Positions 32,724-42,576 of a DNA stretch of 64,000 bases are shown here, piece after piece; within the stretch, counting starts at the first letter, position 1, and each line of letters starts with the position of its first letter. Origin of the DNA: Mycobacterium sp. MS1601 (GTDB taxonomy: Bacteria; Actinomycetota; Actinomycetes; Mycobacteriales; Mycobacteriaceae); NCBI RefSeq assembly GCF_001984215.1, contig NZ_CP019420.1, positions 5,952,001-6,016,000 of the forward strand, in the 5' to 3' direction. Both the position numbers and the translations under genes were made by a program. The notes under the pieces were generated by a model. That model had not been told where the DNA came from, made no database searches, and worked only from the letters and a program-made list of their open reading frames with translations.

Positions 32724-33419
32724 ATGCAGACCCCTCGCTTTACGAGAATGCTTGCCGCCCTGGGCGCCGCCACCGTGCTGGTCGCCGGGTGCTCCTCCTC
32801 CGATTCCTCCACCGAGTCCCTGCCCGACGCCGCCGAACTGCTGCAGCAGTCCGCCCAGACCACCAAGGGCCTGCAGAGCGCCCATCTCGACATCACGGTC
32901 AACGGCACCATCGACGGCCTGCCCCTGAAGACGCTCACCGGCGACCTGACCAACGTGCCCGCCACCGCGGTGCAGGGTCAGGCGACCATCAGCATGGCCG
33001 GCTCGGATGTGGATGCCGGGCTGATCGTCATCGACAACGTGCTGTACGCCTCACTGACCCCGGACAGCTGGCTGGACCTGGGCCCGGCGGCCGACATCTA
33101 CGACCCGTCGACCATCCTCAACCCCAACGGCGGACTGTCGGCGATGCTCGAGAGCTTCACCGATCCCAAGTCCGAGGCCGCCGAGACCATCGACGGGGTG
33201 GACACCGTGAAGGTGTCCGGCAACGTCAGCGCCGATTCGGTGAACGCGCTCATCCCGCAGCTGAAGGCCACCGACGCCGTACCGGCCTCGGCGTGGATCG
33301 AGTCCGGCGGCGACCACAACCTGGTCCAGGCGCAGATCGATCCGAGTGAGGGCAACTCCATCCTGGTGAAGCTCTCCGAGTGGAACAAGCCGGTCACCGT
33401 CACCAAGCCGCAGATCTGA
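32724..33419 (+). CDS. lprG: LprG lipoprotein, lipid carrier of the LprG-P55 system
   Basis: A 231-residue LppX/LprAFG-family lipoprotein. The signal peptide ends in the lipobox LVAGC with C23. The mature domain ([38 protein letters not shown]) forms the hydrophobic pocket that carries triacylated lipids such as lipoarabinomannan and triacylglycerol to the outer membrane. It overlaps the transporter gene p55, its known partner, by one stop/start overlap (TGATG). Confidence 0.95.
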   Translation: MQTPRFTRMLAALGAATVLVAGCSSSDSSTESLPDAAELLQQSAQTTKGLQSAHLDITVNGTIDGLPLKTLTGDLTNVPATAVQGQATISMAGSDVDAGLIVIDNVLYASLTPDSWLDLGPAADIYDPSTILNPNGGLSAMLESFTDPKSEAAETIDGVDTVKVSGNVSADSVNALIPQLKATDAVPASAWIESGGDHNLVQAQIDPSEGNSILVKLSEWNKPVTVTKPQI

Positions 33420-35053
33420 TGCGCGCGGGCGTCGGCGCCGGCCCCACCGCGGGAACCAACCGCACCATTGCGATCAGCGCCGGCGGGCTGGCGGTGTTGC
33501 TGGGTGCGCTCGACACCTATGTGGTGATCACGATCATCCGCGACATCATGACCGATGTCGGGATTCCGCTGAACCAGTTGCAGCGGGTGGCGCCGATCAT
33601 CACTGGCTATCTGGTTGGCTACATCGCGGCGATGCCGCTGCTGGGCCGGGCCTCCGACCGGTTCGGCCGCAAGCTGTTGATCCAGATCGGTCTGGCCGGT
33701 TTCGCCGCCGGTTCGGTGGTCACGGCGCTGTCCACTGACCTGACCATGCTGGTGATCGGTCGCATCATCCAGGGTTCGGCCAGCGGTGCCTTGCTCCCGG
33801 TGACGCTCGCCCTGGCCGCCGACCTGTGGGCTGAACACAAGCGTGCCGCCGTGCTGGGCGGTATCGGCGCCGCCCAGGAACTGGGCAGCGTGCTGGGCCC
33901 CCTCTACGGCATCGGGCTGGTGGCGCTGTTCGCCCACTGGCAGGCCGTGTTCTGGGTCAACATTCCGTTGGCGCTGTTGGCGATGGTGATGATCCACTTC
34001 AGCGTCCCGGGCAAGCAGGACTCGCAGGCCCCGCCGATCAAGGTGGACGTGGTGGGCGGCGTGCTGTTGGCAGTGGTCCTGGTGTTGGTGGTCTTCGGCC
34101 TCTACAACCCCGAGCCCAGCGCTCGCGAGGTGGTACCCACGTGGCGGCTGTGGCTGCTGGCCGGCGCCGCGGTGACGTTCGTGGCGTTCTTCGCCTGGGA
34201 GCGCTACGCCAAGACCAAGCTGATCGACCCCGCCGGCGTCCGGTTCACGCCGTTCCTGGCCGCACTGGCTGCCTCGTTCGTCGCGGGTGCCGCGTTGATG
34301 GTCACGCTGGTCAACGTCGAACTCTTCGGCCAGGGCGTGCTGTCCCTGGACCAGAACGAAGCCGCGTTCCTGCTGATGCGCTTCCTGGTTGCGTTGCCGG
34401 TGGGCGCCGTTCTCGGCGGCTGGCTGGCCACCCGGTTCGGCGACCGGCTCGTCACCTTCGCCGGACTGCTGATCGCCGCAGGCGGCTACCTGCTGATCTC
34501 GCAGTGGCCGGTGGACCTGATGGCTGCGCGGCATGACCTGGGCCTGTTCACCGTTCCGGTGCTGGACACCGATCTGGCGATCGCGGGCCTGGGTCTCGGC
34601 ATGGTGATCGGGCCGCTGACCTCAGCCGCGCTGCGGGTGGTGCCACCGGTCGAGCACGGCATCGCGTCCTCGCTGGTGGTCGTGGCCCGGATGACCGGCA
34701 TGTTGGTGGGCGTCGCGGCGCTGTCGGCGTGGGGGTTCTATCGCTTCAACAAGATCTTGGCCGAACTGCCCAAACCGCCGAGCGGAAACTTGCTCGAGAC
34801 GGCCGCTGCCGTGCAGAGCAACTACCGGCTGGCGTTTGCGATGCAGTACGGCGAGATCTTCTGGATCACCATGTGGGTGTGCGTCATCGGCGCCTTTGTC
34901 GGGTTGCTGATCGCGGCCAAGGACGCGCATCCGAAGCACACCGGAGGGCAAGCCGACTCCGACGACACCGCCACCACGGTGTTGTCGGTGCCGCAGGATC
35001 CGCCGACGGTCCAGATTCCTCGCCAGAATCCGCGGGGGCGGCACGCCCGCTGA
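33419..35053 (+). CDS. P55, MFS efflux/lipid transporter partner of LprG
   Basis: A 544-residue MFS transporter of the 14-helix DHA2 type. [13 protein letters not shown] in helix 1, the [12 protein letters not shown] loop after helix 2 and [18 protein letters not shown] in helix 4 are the family motifs. P55 is known to move triacylglycerides with LprG and to affect drug tolerance. The ATG at 33419 overlaps the lprG stop. The C-terminal tail (from about residue 505) is polar and probably cytosolic. In M. tuberculosis ribG follows directly; here an 11.7-kb island begins instead. Confidence 0.94.
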   Translation: MRAGVGAGPTAGTNRTIAISAGGLAVLLGALDTYVVITIIRDIMTDVGIPLNQLQRVAPIITGYLVGYIAAMPLLGRASDRFGRKLLIQIGLAGFAAGSVVTALSTDLTMLVIGRIIQGSASGALLPVTLALAADLWAEHKRAAVLGGIGAAQELGSVLGPLYGIGLVALFAHWQAVFWVNIPLALLAMVMIHFSVPGKQDSQAPPIKVDVVGGVLLAVVLVLVVFGLYNPEPSAREVVPTWRLWLLAGAAVTFVAFFAWERYAKTKLIDPAGVRFTPFLAALAASFVAGAALMVTLVNVELFGQGVLSLDQNEAAFLLMRFLVALPVGAVLGGWLATRFGDRLVTFAGLLIAAGGYLLISQWPVDLMAARHDLGLFTVPVLDTDLAIAGLGLGMVIGPLTSAALRVVPPVEHGIASSLVVVARMTGMLVGVAALSAWGFYRFNKILAELPKPPSGNLLETAAAVQSNYRLAFAMQYGEIFWITMWVCVIGAFVGLLIAAKDAHPKHTGGQADSDDTATTVLSVPQDPPTVQIPRQNPRGRHAR

Positions 35054-35082
35054 CGATGGGCGCTGGGAGTAGCCGTTTCCAA

Positions 35083-35182
35083 GAATTCTCAAACGTTTGC
35101 CAAAATTATCGCAAGCGGCAAAATGATCTGCGTCTCAGCTCGCCACAGCTGTCGCTGTATTTGAATTCGAGTTTGCTAATGT
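35083..35182 (+). promoter_or_regulatory. AT-rich promoter region of the glycan island
   Basis: This part of the 138-base gap is AT-rich for the window. It holds a palindrome CAAACGTTTG (35090-35099), an inverted repeat TTTGCC/GGCAAA (35096-35101, 35117-35122) and two GAATTC motifs 80 bases apart. The extended -10 TGCTAATGT (35175-35182) ends nine bases before the ATG at 35192. GAATTC plus TTTGCTAAT also occurs before the flippase fusion at 42956-42974. Confidence 0.55.
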
Positions 35183-35191
35183 TGGACGTCT

Positions 35192-36442
35192 ATGACCAAC
35201 ATGGGCGCTTCGAGACACACCACGAGGTCAGTGCGGGTTGCCGCCCTCGATGTGGCGCACAGCCGACGCCGGTCTATCGCGATAGTCGGGCCGTTCGATC
35301 TACCCCCGACCTCGGTGCTCGACGAACGGTTTCGGGCGATGGCCGCACACGGGCCGGTGACACGTTTGCCCCTCGATCCGTCCACCTCGAGCACCAGGTG
35401 GTCGTTGGTGCCCGACGGTCAGGCCACGGTGATCGAGACGCCTGCGCTGGAGTCGGGCGCCGATCCCAGCACGCTGGCCGCGCGGATACGGACCACGCAC
35501 GATCAGCGGGGCATCCAGATCATCACCGCCGGGGACTATCTGGCCATCGACTTCAGCCACGGCCTGGGCGAGGTCCCGCTGATCACCTCACTGGTCAGCT
35601 CACTTCTGCACACCGTCGATCCCAGCGATCCCGCGGTGTGGCAGCGCTATCGGCACCGGTTGTCACCGCTGCTGCTGGCTGCGGTGCGGACCTTTGTCGG
35701 CGACCCGCGCAAGGCCATCGCGGTGGCCGCCGTGCACCGCAACCGCCACCTGCCTGAAGCTGCGACGGGCACACCGGTTTCGCCGGCGCCCACCACGATG
35801 TCGGTGGGACTGCCTGCCGAGACGGTGGCGCGGGTGCGCCGGTACCGTGACGCTCAGCTGCCGGGCGTCGGTCTGGTCTCACTGTTCACCTACGCGCTGT
35901 GGCGGGCACTTGCCGCGGCGGGTGTGCCGATGAGCACCGTGGTGAAGGTGCCCTTCGACGCACGCCGTTACCTGCCGGACGGCCTCGACACCCTCGCCAC
36001 GTTCTCGGCGGGCCTGGATTTCCGGATCGAACCCACCAAGGGTCCCGGTGAACTGCAGGACGCGATGGCCACGGCGGCCCGCATCGGCCGTCCGGTCGCC
36101 AACCTGATGATCGGCACCCTGATGACCCGCAGCCAACTGCTGCGGCGCACCGTCACCGAACCTGCGGAGTCCGCCACAGGAACCATCCGCCTGCTGCACT
36201 CCAACGTCGGCGTGCTGCCGCGGACCGGCCGGTGGCCGTTCCGCGATCCCTCGCAGGCCAGGATGCTGGTCGCCAGCGATCCTGCCGGCATCAACTCCGT
36301 CACCGTCACCTCAGCCACCACGATGAACAACCTGTGGTTCACCGCCGAGTTCCACAGCAGCGCCATCGACCCCGCGAAGGTCGGCGCCGCACTGGATTCG
36401 ATCGCCGAGGGCGCCGCCAGCGATTCCCTCGCCGTGATCTAG
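35192..36442 (+). CDS. Condensation-domain-like acyltransferase
   Basis: A 416-residue protein resembling the chloramphenicol-acetyltransferase/condensation fold of PapA and WS/DGAT-type enzymes. The active-site segment is DFSHGLGEV (H123 to E127): the catalytic His is present, but the usual HHxxxDG reads SHxxxE. The second half has VGLVSLFTYALWRALAAAG and TVTSATTMNNLWFTAEFH, like the DFGWG-side half of these enzymes. It has no signal or membrane helix. As first gene of the island it may acylate a sugar or accept acyl groups from the A-T-TE protein; that is inference. Confidence 0.65.
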   Translation: MTNMGASRHTTRSVRVAALDVAHSRRRSIAIVGPFDLPPTSVLDERFRAMAAHGPVTRLPLDPSTSSTRWSLVPDGQATVIETPALESGADPSTLAARIRTTHDQRGIQIITAGDYLAIDFSHGLGEVPLITSLVSSLLHTVDPSDPAVWQRYRHRLSPLLLAAVRTFVGDPRKAIAVAAVHRNRHLPEAATGTPVSPAPTTMSVGLPAETVARVRRYRDAQLPGVGLVSLFTYALWRALAAAGVPMSTVVKVPFDARRYLPDGLDTLATFSAGLDFRIEPTKGPGELQDAMATAARIGRPVANLMIGTLMTRSQLLRRTVTEPAESATGTIRLLHSNVGVLPRTGRWPFRDPSQARMLVASDPAGINSVTVTSATTMNNLWFTAEFHSSAIDPAKVGAALDSIAEGAASDSLAVI

Positions 36443-36492
36443 GCAGACCACGGTTGCACTCGTCCCACACTCACGTCCCCGGAGCCCATCGC

Positions 36493-37458
36493 GTGTCTGA
36501 ACCACTCGCCGTCGAAACCCGACCCGCCACCACACTGACCGTCGTCATCTGCTGTTTCACCGACCGCCGGCGCAACCAGACCATCGCCGCGGCCGAAGCC
36601 GCCCTGCACCAGCTGCTGCCCGATGACGACGTGGTGATCGTCGTTGACCACAACGCGGCTCTGCTTGCCGACCTCACCGTAACTCTGGACAGCCGGATCA
36701 CCGTGCTGTCCAACACCTTCGAACGAGGGTTGTCCGGCGGCCGAAACACCGGACTGCACTGGGCGCCCGGTGAAGTGGTGGTGTTCCTCGACGACGATGC
36801 GGTACTGCACGACGGCTCGCTGGAGCGGATCAGAGAAGTCTTCGCCGGTGACACCGTGGTGGCCGTCGGCGGCGGGGTGGAACCCGACTGGCAGACCGGC
36901 GCCGCGCCCGGGTGGTTTCCGCCCGAATTCGGATGGGTGGTGGGATGCGACTACCGTGGCCTGCCCGCCGACGGCGCACCGATCCGCAACCCGATCGGTG
37001 CGGCCATGGCGGTCCGCAAGGACGCGCTGGCGCTCATCAACGGGTTCTCTCCGGAGCTGGGCCGTGTCGGCACCCTGCCGGCCGGCTGCGAGGAGACGTT
37101 GATGGGCGTGGCACTCGGCCGTGAGTTCCCCCACCTGCAGATCATCCGCGACACCGGTTTCCGTGTGGCACATCACATTCCGTCAGACCGCATGACGTTC
37201 ACCTACTTCGTGCGCCGCTGTTATCACGAGGGTGCCTCCAAAGCCGTCCTGTCGCGCATCAGCGGACCACAGGCCGCGCTGTCCAGCGAACGCGCCTACA
37301 CCACACGGATTCTGCCGTCGGGGTTGTGGCGAGCACGCAGCAACCCGCGGCGGGCCGCGGCGCTGGTGGCCGGGTTCGCCGCCACCGCCGTCGGTTTCAT
37401 CGTCGGAACTGCACAGCAGGTATGGGCACGCCGTACCGGAAGGGACACCCCTCGATGA
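36493..37458 (+). CDS. Glycosyltransferase family 2
   Basis: A 321-residue GT-A glycosyltransferase. The N-terminal TLTVVICCFTDRR nucleotide-sugar strand, ERGLSGGRNTGLHWAPG and the metal-binding FLDDDAV near residue 98 are typical of family 2. GWVVGCDYRG and GCEETLMGVALGREFP form the acceptor part. A hydrophobic C-terminal helix (AAALVAGFAATAVGFIVGTA) likely anchors it to the membrane. The GTG at 36493 follows a CCCGGAGCC-type leader; 50 bases separate it from the previous gene. It overlaps the GH16 gene by ATGA. Confidence 0.85.
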   Translation: MSEPLAVETRPATTLTVVICCFTDRRRNQTIAAAEAALHQLLPDDDVVIVVDHNAALLADLTVTLDSRITVLSNTFERGLSGGRNTGLHWAPGEVVVFLDDDAVLHDGSLERIREVFAGDTVVAVGGGVEPDWQTGAAPGWFPPEFGWVVGCDYRGLPADGAPIRNPIGAAMAVRKDALALINGFSPELGRVGTLPAGCEETLMGVALGREFPHLQIIRDTGFRVAHHIPSDRMTFTYFVRRCYHEGASKAVLSRISGPQAALSSERAYTTRILPSGLWRARSNPRRAAALVAGFAATAVGFIVGTAQQVWARRTGRDTPR

Positions 37459-38270
37459 ATACTCCACGACTGCGGACAGTGGCCATCAGCGCCGTCACCG
37501 CACTGATCATGACCGGTGGCTGCGCGCTGCCCGGGAACGCCCAGCCCGCCCCGGACCCGAACATCCTCTTCGAATCCGACTTCAACGGACCCGAGGGCGC
37601 CCCACCCGGCGCACCGTGGGAGATCGACACCGGCGCGGGCGGCTGGGGCAATTCAGAAATGCAGACCTACACCGCCGCATCGAACAACGTTCGACTCGAC
37701 GGTCAGGGCAACCTGGTGATCAGCGCCGAGATCGCGCCCAACGGCACGGTTTCGTCCGCCAGGATCAGCACCCACGACTCGTTCTCCTTCATCTACGGCC
37801 GCGCCGAGGCCCGTATCTCGCTGCCCGGTGGCCGTGGACTGCATCCGGCGTTCTGGCTGCTCGGCTCGGACGTGGACCAAGTCGGGTGGCCGGAGTCCGG
37901 CGAGATCGACGTCATCGAGACCATCAACGACATCCCGGACTACCACACCGGCGTCCACGCGCCTGCCGACGGCACCGAACGCGGCCAAGAGGTCTCGGCC
38001 GGCGGACCGTCTCCGGTCCCGCTGTTCAACGAGTTCCACACCTACTGGGTGGAACGCACCCCGAACCGCATCGTCACCGGTATCGACGACCACGTGCTGC
38101 TCACCGTCACTCCCAACGAACTGCAAGGAAATGCGCGATGGGTATTCGACAAACCGTTCCACCTACTCCTGAACCTGGCGGTGGGCGGGAACTGGCCGGG
38201 TCCGCCGGACGCCTCGACGCCCAACCCGGCAACGATGCTGGTGGACTGGGTACGGGTGAGCAAGCTGTGA
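37455..38270 (+). CDS. Secreted glycoside hydrolase family 16 protein
   Basis: A 271-residue secreted protein with a signal peptide (cleavage probably near residue 30, after GNAQ). The GH16 catalytic motif ExDxxE is E150, D152, E155 in GEIDVIE. FIYGRAEARI, LHPAFWLLG and FHLLLNLAVGGNWPGPP are strongly conserved in GH16 endo-beta-1,3-glucanases and lichenases. It may trim, release or transglycosylate the glycan made by this island. It is coupled to the genes on both sides by ATGA and GTGA overlaps. Confidence 0.9.
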   Translation: MNTPRLRTVAISAVTALIMTGGCALPGNAQPAPDPNILFESDFNGPEGAPPGAPWEIDTGAGGWGNSEMQTYTAASNNVRLDGQGNLVISAEIAPNGTVSSARISTHDSFSFIYGRAEARISLPGGRGLHPAFWLLGSDVDQVGWPESGEIDVIETINDIPDYHTGVHAPADGTERGQEVSAGGPSPVPLFNEFHTYWVERTPNRIVTGIDDHVLLTVTPNELQGNARWVFDKPFHLLLNLAVGGNWPGPPDASTPNPATMLVDWVRVSKL

Positions 38271-39526
38271 CGGCCACCCGCACGATACAGCCTGCGATGC
38301 CCCTGACTGGGCCTCCGAGTTGGCCGGGTGCGCAATGGGTTTCGATGATCGACCTCGACGACCTGCCGGAGTCGGCAACCACCGTCACGATCACCCCACA
38401 ACACGCCGAGGGCTACCTCCGCGCCCGGTTGCTGCTGCGCAGCGGGGGCAGCCCGGTCACTTTCATCGACGCCGACATCGTCGACGGCACGGTCACCGTC
38501 GAGGTGCCGGGCGACCGGGCCGCCGCAGCTGCGGCGGTCCCCCACCCGCCGATCTCGGTGGTGCTGTGCACCAGGGACCGGCCCGAGCACCTGGCCCGCG
38601 CCTTGGCCTCACTGCAGGCGCTGGACTACGCGGACTTCGAAGTGGTGGTGGTCGACAATGCGCCCGCCACCGACGCCACCGAACAGGTGGTGGCCGCCAC
38701 CGCCGACCCTCGGATCCGGCGGGTTCTCGAATCGACACCTGGGCTGTCCAACGCCAGGAACACCGGATTGCGCACCGCCACCCACGAAATCGTCGCGTTC
38801 ACCGACGACGACGTGGTGGTCGACCCGCACTGGCTGCAGGGCATCGCCCGCGGATTCGCCCGCGGCGGCGACGTCAGCTGCGTGTGCGGCATGGTTCCCA
38901 GCGGTGAGTTGCGTACGGCTGCCCAGGGGTATTTCGACCAGCGGGTGCCCTGGGCGGACACCATCGAAACCCGCGTGTACTCGGCCAGCAATCCGCCCGA
39001 GGACATGCCGCTGTTCCCGTTCCAGGTCGGAAAATGCGGCACCGGAGCAAATTTCGCCGTGCGGCGCAGCCGGATGGTGGAACTCGGCGGGTTCGACGAG
39101 GCGCTCGGCGTCGGCACCAAGACCTGCGGCGGCGAGGATCTCGATCTGTTCTTCCGTGTCCTGGCCTCAGGCGACACCCTGGTCAACGAGCCGTCGGCCA
39201 TCGTGTGGCACCGCCACCGCAGCGACAGTGCCGCGCTGCTGACGCAGGCCCGCGGGTACGGCCTCGGCCTCGGCGCCTGGCTGACCAAGGTGTTCCTGCA
39301 CCGAGAGCACCGCAAGCTGGCGCTCGGGGTCGTCCGGCGCCGGTTCCGCTCGGTGGTGGCGCGCAGCGCCGACTACGGCGCCATCGCAGCGCAGGCTCGG
39401 GATTTCGGTGACGAGATCCCCAAAGACGTCGGCCGTCAAGAGGTGTTCGCCGTCCTCGGTGGACCACTGGCTCTGTGGCAGGGCCGCAGGCAGGGCCGCC
39501 GAGCCACCCCGCTGCTGGAGCGATGA
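38267..39526 (+). CDS. Glycosyltransferase family 2 with N-terminal extension
   Basis: A 419-residue protein. The first 95 residues (MIDLDDLPESATTVTITPQ) do not belong to the GT core and may be a binding module. The GT-A domain starts at ISVVLCTRDRPEHLARALASL, has the metal site FTDDDVV near residue 178, and GGEDLDLFFRVLASGD with the catalytic acidic residues. It resembles the MftF-type and cell-wall glycosyltransferases of actinobacteria. GTG 38267 overlaps the GH16 stop, and its own stop overlaps the next start. Confidence 0.85.
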   Translation: MTATRTIQPAMPLTGPPSWPGAQWVSMIDLDDLPESATTVTITPQHAEGYLRARLLLRSGGSPVTFIDADIVDGTVTVEVPGDRAAAAAAVPHPPISVVLCTRDRPEHLARALASLQALDYADFEVVVVDNAPATDATEQVVAATADPRIRRVLESTPGLSNARNTGLRTATHEIVAFTDDDVVVDPHWLQGIARGFARGGDVSCVCGMVPSGELRTAAQGYFDQRVPWADTIETRVYSASNPPEDMPLFPFQVGKCGTGANFAVRRSRMVELGGFDEALGVGTKTCGGEDLDLFFRVLASGDTLVNEPSAIVWHRHRSDSAALLTQARGYGLGLGAWLTKVFLHREHRKLALGVVRRRFRSVVARSADYGAIAAQARDFGDEIPKDVGRQEVFAVLGGPLALWQGRRQGRRATPLLER

Positions 39527-41733
39527 TGCAACCGCTGGTCGGAGATGAACCGGTGGCTCCGGCGCGGCCCGCGGTCGAACCTGCACCCGTCCCACCCACG
39601 GCGCCCCGATTCCGCACCGTGCGGCGGCCCGCCGACATTGCGGTCGCCGGCGCCCTGGCCGGCTTCCTGACACTGGTGCCGCTGCCGGCCGCCGTGCGCG
39701 CGGTGCTGTTGACGGCATTTGTTGCCCTTGGACCCGGTGCCGCCCTGCTCACCTGGGTCGCCGTCCCGGTTCGTGCCCGACTTGCGGCCATCCCTGTGCT
39801 CGGGATGTCGCTGACCACCATCGTGACCCTGGCCGCCATGTGGTCGCATCGCTGGAATCCTGCGGCGATACTCATTTTCGGCGCCATCGCAGTCACCGCG
39901 AGCAGCGTGCTCTGGTACTCGCGCAACGAGTGGCCGCATGTCGAGTGGCGTCGTCCGGTCCCGCCCGCGGTGGCCGTCGGCCCCCTGCTCCGGCGTCCCG
40001 CGGTCATCCTCGTCGCAGCCTCCTTGGCCATCTGGGCCGCAGCGCTTCCCGGTCTGCCCGGCCTCGACGCCGGGTTCATGGGGTTGCTGTTCTCCGGCAC
40101 CGGGCCGCTGCTGGCCGCCGCACTCGCACTGTGCTCCACCGGCTTCCTGATCGCACTGCGCCGCAAGCAGATGGGCACGGCTACGGCCGCACTGGGCGCC
40201 GCCATCGTGATCTCGCGGCTGACCACCACGCTGGCCACCGAGGTGCCGCTCTACGACTGGACCTACAAGCACATCGCGGTGGTGGAGTACATCCTCGCGA
40301 ACAATCTGATCACGCCCGAGGGCACGGACATCTACACGCAGTGGCCGGGGTTCTTCGTGTTCGCCGCGTGGTTCTGCGACCTGGCCGGGCTGAGCCCCAT
40401 CACCATGGCGCATGTCTTCGCGCCCGTCATCCACGTGTTGATCGCGCTCACCGTGTTCTGTGCCGCGCGCATCCTCAAGTACAGCCGCCGCAGCGCGATC
40501 ACCGCCGCCTACGTGGTGGAAGTCGCGAACTGGGTTGGCCAGGATTACTTCTCACCGCAGGCATGGGCAGTGGTGCTCGCCTTCGGCCTGCTTGCTCTGC
40601 TGTTGGCGACGCCGACCAACCGGAACGCCGGTGTGCTGGCGATCATCCCGTTCGCAGCTATTGTGCCCACCCACCAGCTGACGCCGTTCTGGCTGCTGTT
40701 CGCTGCCGGGCTGCTGGTGGTCACCAAGCGCGCACGCCCGTGGTGGGCGGTGGGTGTCATGGCGGTGATCGCGGGCACCTATCTGATCCTGCATTTCGAC
40801 GCGGTGGCTCCGTACGGCATTCTCTCCGGCGGAAGTCCGTTGGACAACGCGTCCAGCAACGTGGCCGCGGTGGGCACCTTCGAGAAGAATCTCACCTCAG
40901 CCGTATGTCGCGGACTGTCCGCGGTGGTCTTCGTCAGCGCCGCCGTGTGCGCGCTCTGGGGCCGCCGCAACGGCAGACCGGTCCTGGCGGCGACACTGGT
41001 GGCGTTCTCCCCTGTCGGACTGCTGCTCGGGCAGAGCTACGGCGGCGAGGCCATCTTCCGGGTCTATCTCTACGGCCTGCTGGGCTGCGGGTTGTTGATC
41101 GCCCCGGCCATCGTGAACTCTCTGGACCGCTTGCCGGCCGGCCGGCGCCGGGTGAACACATCTCGGCGTGGCCTGGTCCTGGCCTGGATGTGGCTGACAC
41201 TCACCTCGGTGGCCGGCCTGCACGCCTATGTCGCACTGTGGCCGATGGTCCTGGAGACCCGCAGCCAGGTGGACTACATGGATCAGCTGACCGCACAGAT
41301 CGAGCCGGGCACCAGGCTGGTCATGATGCATCCCGGCGGCCTGCCCACCCGCGTCAACGACCACTACGTCGAATCGACGCTCGCGGACCCGTATTTCGAT
41401 CAGCCAATGAATACCGACACGTCGAGTGAGAAGTCAACCTTCCCCACTGAAGAGCAGCTCGGCGGGTTCCAGTGGTCGGTGGAGAACGACACCTTGCCCA
41501 CCTATGTCCTCTTCAGCGAGCAGTCCGACAATGCGCTGCGGTATTACGGCGAGTACTCCGACGACGCCGTCGAGAGGTTCCAGCGCTTCCTCGACACCGG
41601 ACCGGACTGGGAGCAGGTCTACCGCGACGGCGAGACGGTGGTGTACCGCTACCCGGGGGCGGCTGCGCTGCAGGAACGCCCCGTCAACCCCGGCGACGGC
41701 GCCATCGGCGGTGCTCAGCGCGGCGGGAACTGA
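39523..41733 (+). CDS. Large polytopic membrane protein, possible GT-C or polymerase
   Basis: A 736-residue protein with roughly 13 to 15 membrane helices up to about residue 580 and a soluble C-terminal domain of about 150 residues. The segment between helices has YDWTYKHIAVVEYILANNL, then YTQWPGFFVFAAW and the FSPQAWAVVLAF-type helix, which resembles polysaccharide-assembly proteins and GT-C enzymes using polyprenyl-phosphate sugars. I cannot assign a family. It is the last gene of the five-gene operon and is convergent with the glycosyltransferase at 41764. Confidence 0.7.
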   Translation: MMQPLVGDEPVAPARPAVEPAPVPPTAPRFRTVRRPADIAVAGALAGFLTLVPLPAAVRAVLLTAFVALGPGAALLTWVAVPVRARLAAIPVLGMSLTTIVTLAAMWSHRWNPAAILIFGAIAVTASSVLWYSRNEWPHVEWRRPVPPAVAVGPLLRRPAVILVAASLAIWAAALPGLPGLDAGFMGLLFSGTGPLLAAALALCSTGFLIALRRKQMGTATAALGAAIVISRLTTTLATEVPLYDWTYKHIAVVEYILANNLITPEGTDIYTQWPGFFVFAAWFCDLAGLSPITMAHVFAPVIHVLIALTVFCAARILKYSRRSAITAAYVVEVANWVGQDYFSPQAWAVVLAFGLLALLLATPTNRNAGVLAIIPFAAIVPTHQLTPFWLLFAAGLLVVTKRARPWWAVGVMAVIAGTYLILHFDAVAPYGILSGGSPLDNASSNVAAVGTFEKNLTSAVCRGLSAVVFVSAAVCALWGRRNGRPVLAATLVAFSPVGLLLGQSYGGEAIFRVYLYGLLGCGLLIAPAIVNSLDRLPAGRRRVNTSRRGLVLAWMWLTLTSVAGLHAYVALWPMVLETRSQVDYMDQLTAQIEPGTRLVMMHPGGLPTRVNDHYVESTLADPYFDQPMNTDTSSEKSTFPTEEQLGGFQWSVENDTLPTYVLFSEQSDNALRYYGEYSDDAVERFQRFLDTGPDWEQVYRDGETVVYRYPGAAALQERPVNPGDGAIGGAQRGGN

Positions 41734-41735
41734 GG

Positions 41736-41755
41736 GAGCACCCGCGCCGGGGCTC
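41736..41755. terminator. Hairpin between convergent island genes
   Basis: GAGC-A-CCCG (41736-41744) pairs with CGGGGCTC (41748-41755) around a CGC loop, with one bulged A. It starts three bases after one stop and ends eight bases before the other. No T-run follows, so its strength is uncertain. Confidence 0.45.
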
Positions 41756-41763
41756 AGGTCTTC

Positions 41764-42576
41764 CTAGCCGGCGCGCCGGAACTCAGTGTCGTCGGGCTGC
41801 TCAGAGCACGTCCGGCTGGTGCTGTTTCGGTGTTGACGCCACTCCAGCCCGATGGTGCGCAGCACGCGCAGCCCGTCGGTGACGGCGTTGAGATTGCTGA
41901 CACCGTGCAGCCGTTCCCCTTCGAAGCTGGGGACTTCGCGAATCTTCAAGCGGTTCCGGGCGATTCGGACATTGATGACGGTCTCGATCTCGAATCCGTC
42001 ACCCCATTGCGGCTCGGACAGTGTTGTGGGCGGCAGATCGAGGGTGGGTAGCACGGTGCGCCAGAAGGCGTTGTAGCCGTAGCACAGATCGGTGAAGCGA
42101 GTTCCGAAGATGCAGTTCACCAGCCAGTTCAGCCCGAAATTGCCCGCCCGTCGGATCCGGGTGATGTCCGAGCTTCCGCCACCGCGGATGAAACGGCTGC
42201 CCTTGGCCAACTGTGCGCCCTCGACCAAAGCCCGCACAAAGAGCGGGATCTCGGCCGGATCGGTGGAGCCGTCGGCATCCAGCATCACGATGATGTCGCA
42301 GGTGGCCAGCTCGAACCCGCACGCAAGTGCGTTGCCCTTGCCGCGACGGGTCTGAGTGGTGATGATCGCGTGCGGCCACAGCGCGCGGGCCACCTCGACG
42401 GTGTCGTCGTCGGAATGGCCGTCGACGACGATGATCTGGTCGAGGGCTGGCATCCGGCTCGCGACATAGGGGAGGTTGCGGGCCTCGTTGCGCGTCGGGA
42501 CTATGACGCTGACGGTGGGCCCGGCCTTCCGGCCCTGAGGGGTAGCCGGTCCAGGGTCGTTGACGGCTTCAGACAC
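41764..42576 (-). CDS. Glycosyltransferase family 2, DPM1-like
   Basis: A 270-residue glycosyltransferase related to dolichyl-phosphate mannose/glucose synthases. VSVIVPTRNEARNLPYV, IIVVDGHSDDDT, RRGKGNALACGF and the metal-binding MLDADGSTDP near residue 98 are clear. It has no C-terminal membrane helices, only a hydrophobic patch FGLNWLVNCIF. It would charge polyprenyl phosphate with a sugar for the membrane enzymes of the island. It is the only island gene on the minus strand, starting with GTG 42576. Confidence 0.88.
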   Translation of the reverse strand: MSEAVNDPGPATPQGRKAGPTVSVIVPTRNEARNLPYVASRMPALDQIIVVDGHSDDDTVEVARALWPHAIITTQTRRGKGNALACGFELATCDIIVMLDADGSTDPAEIPLFVRALVEGAQLAKGSRFIRGGGSSDITRIRRAGNFGLNWLVNCIFGTRFTDLCYGYNAFWRTVLPTLDLPPTTLSEPQWGDGFEIETVINVRIARNRLKIREVPSFEGERLHGVSNLNAVTDGLRVLRTIGLEWRQHRNSTSRTCSEQPDDTEFRRAG

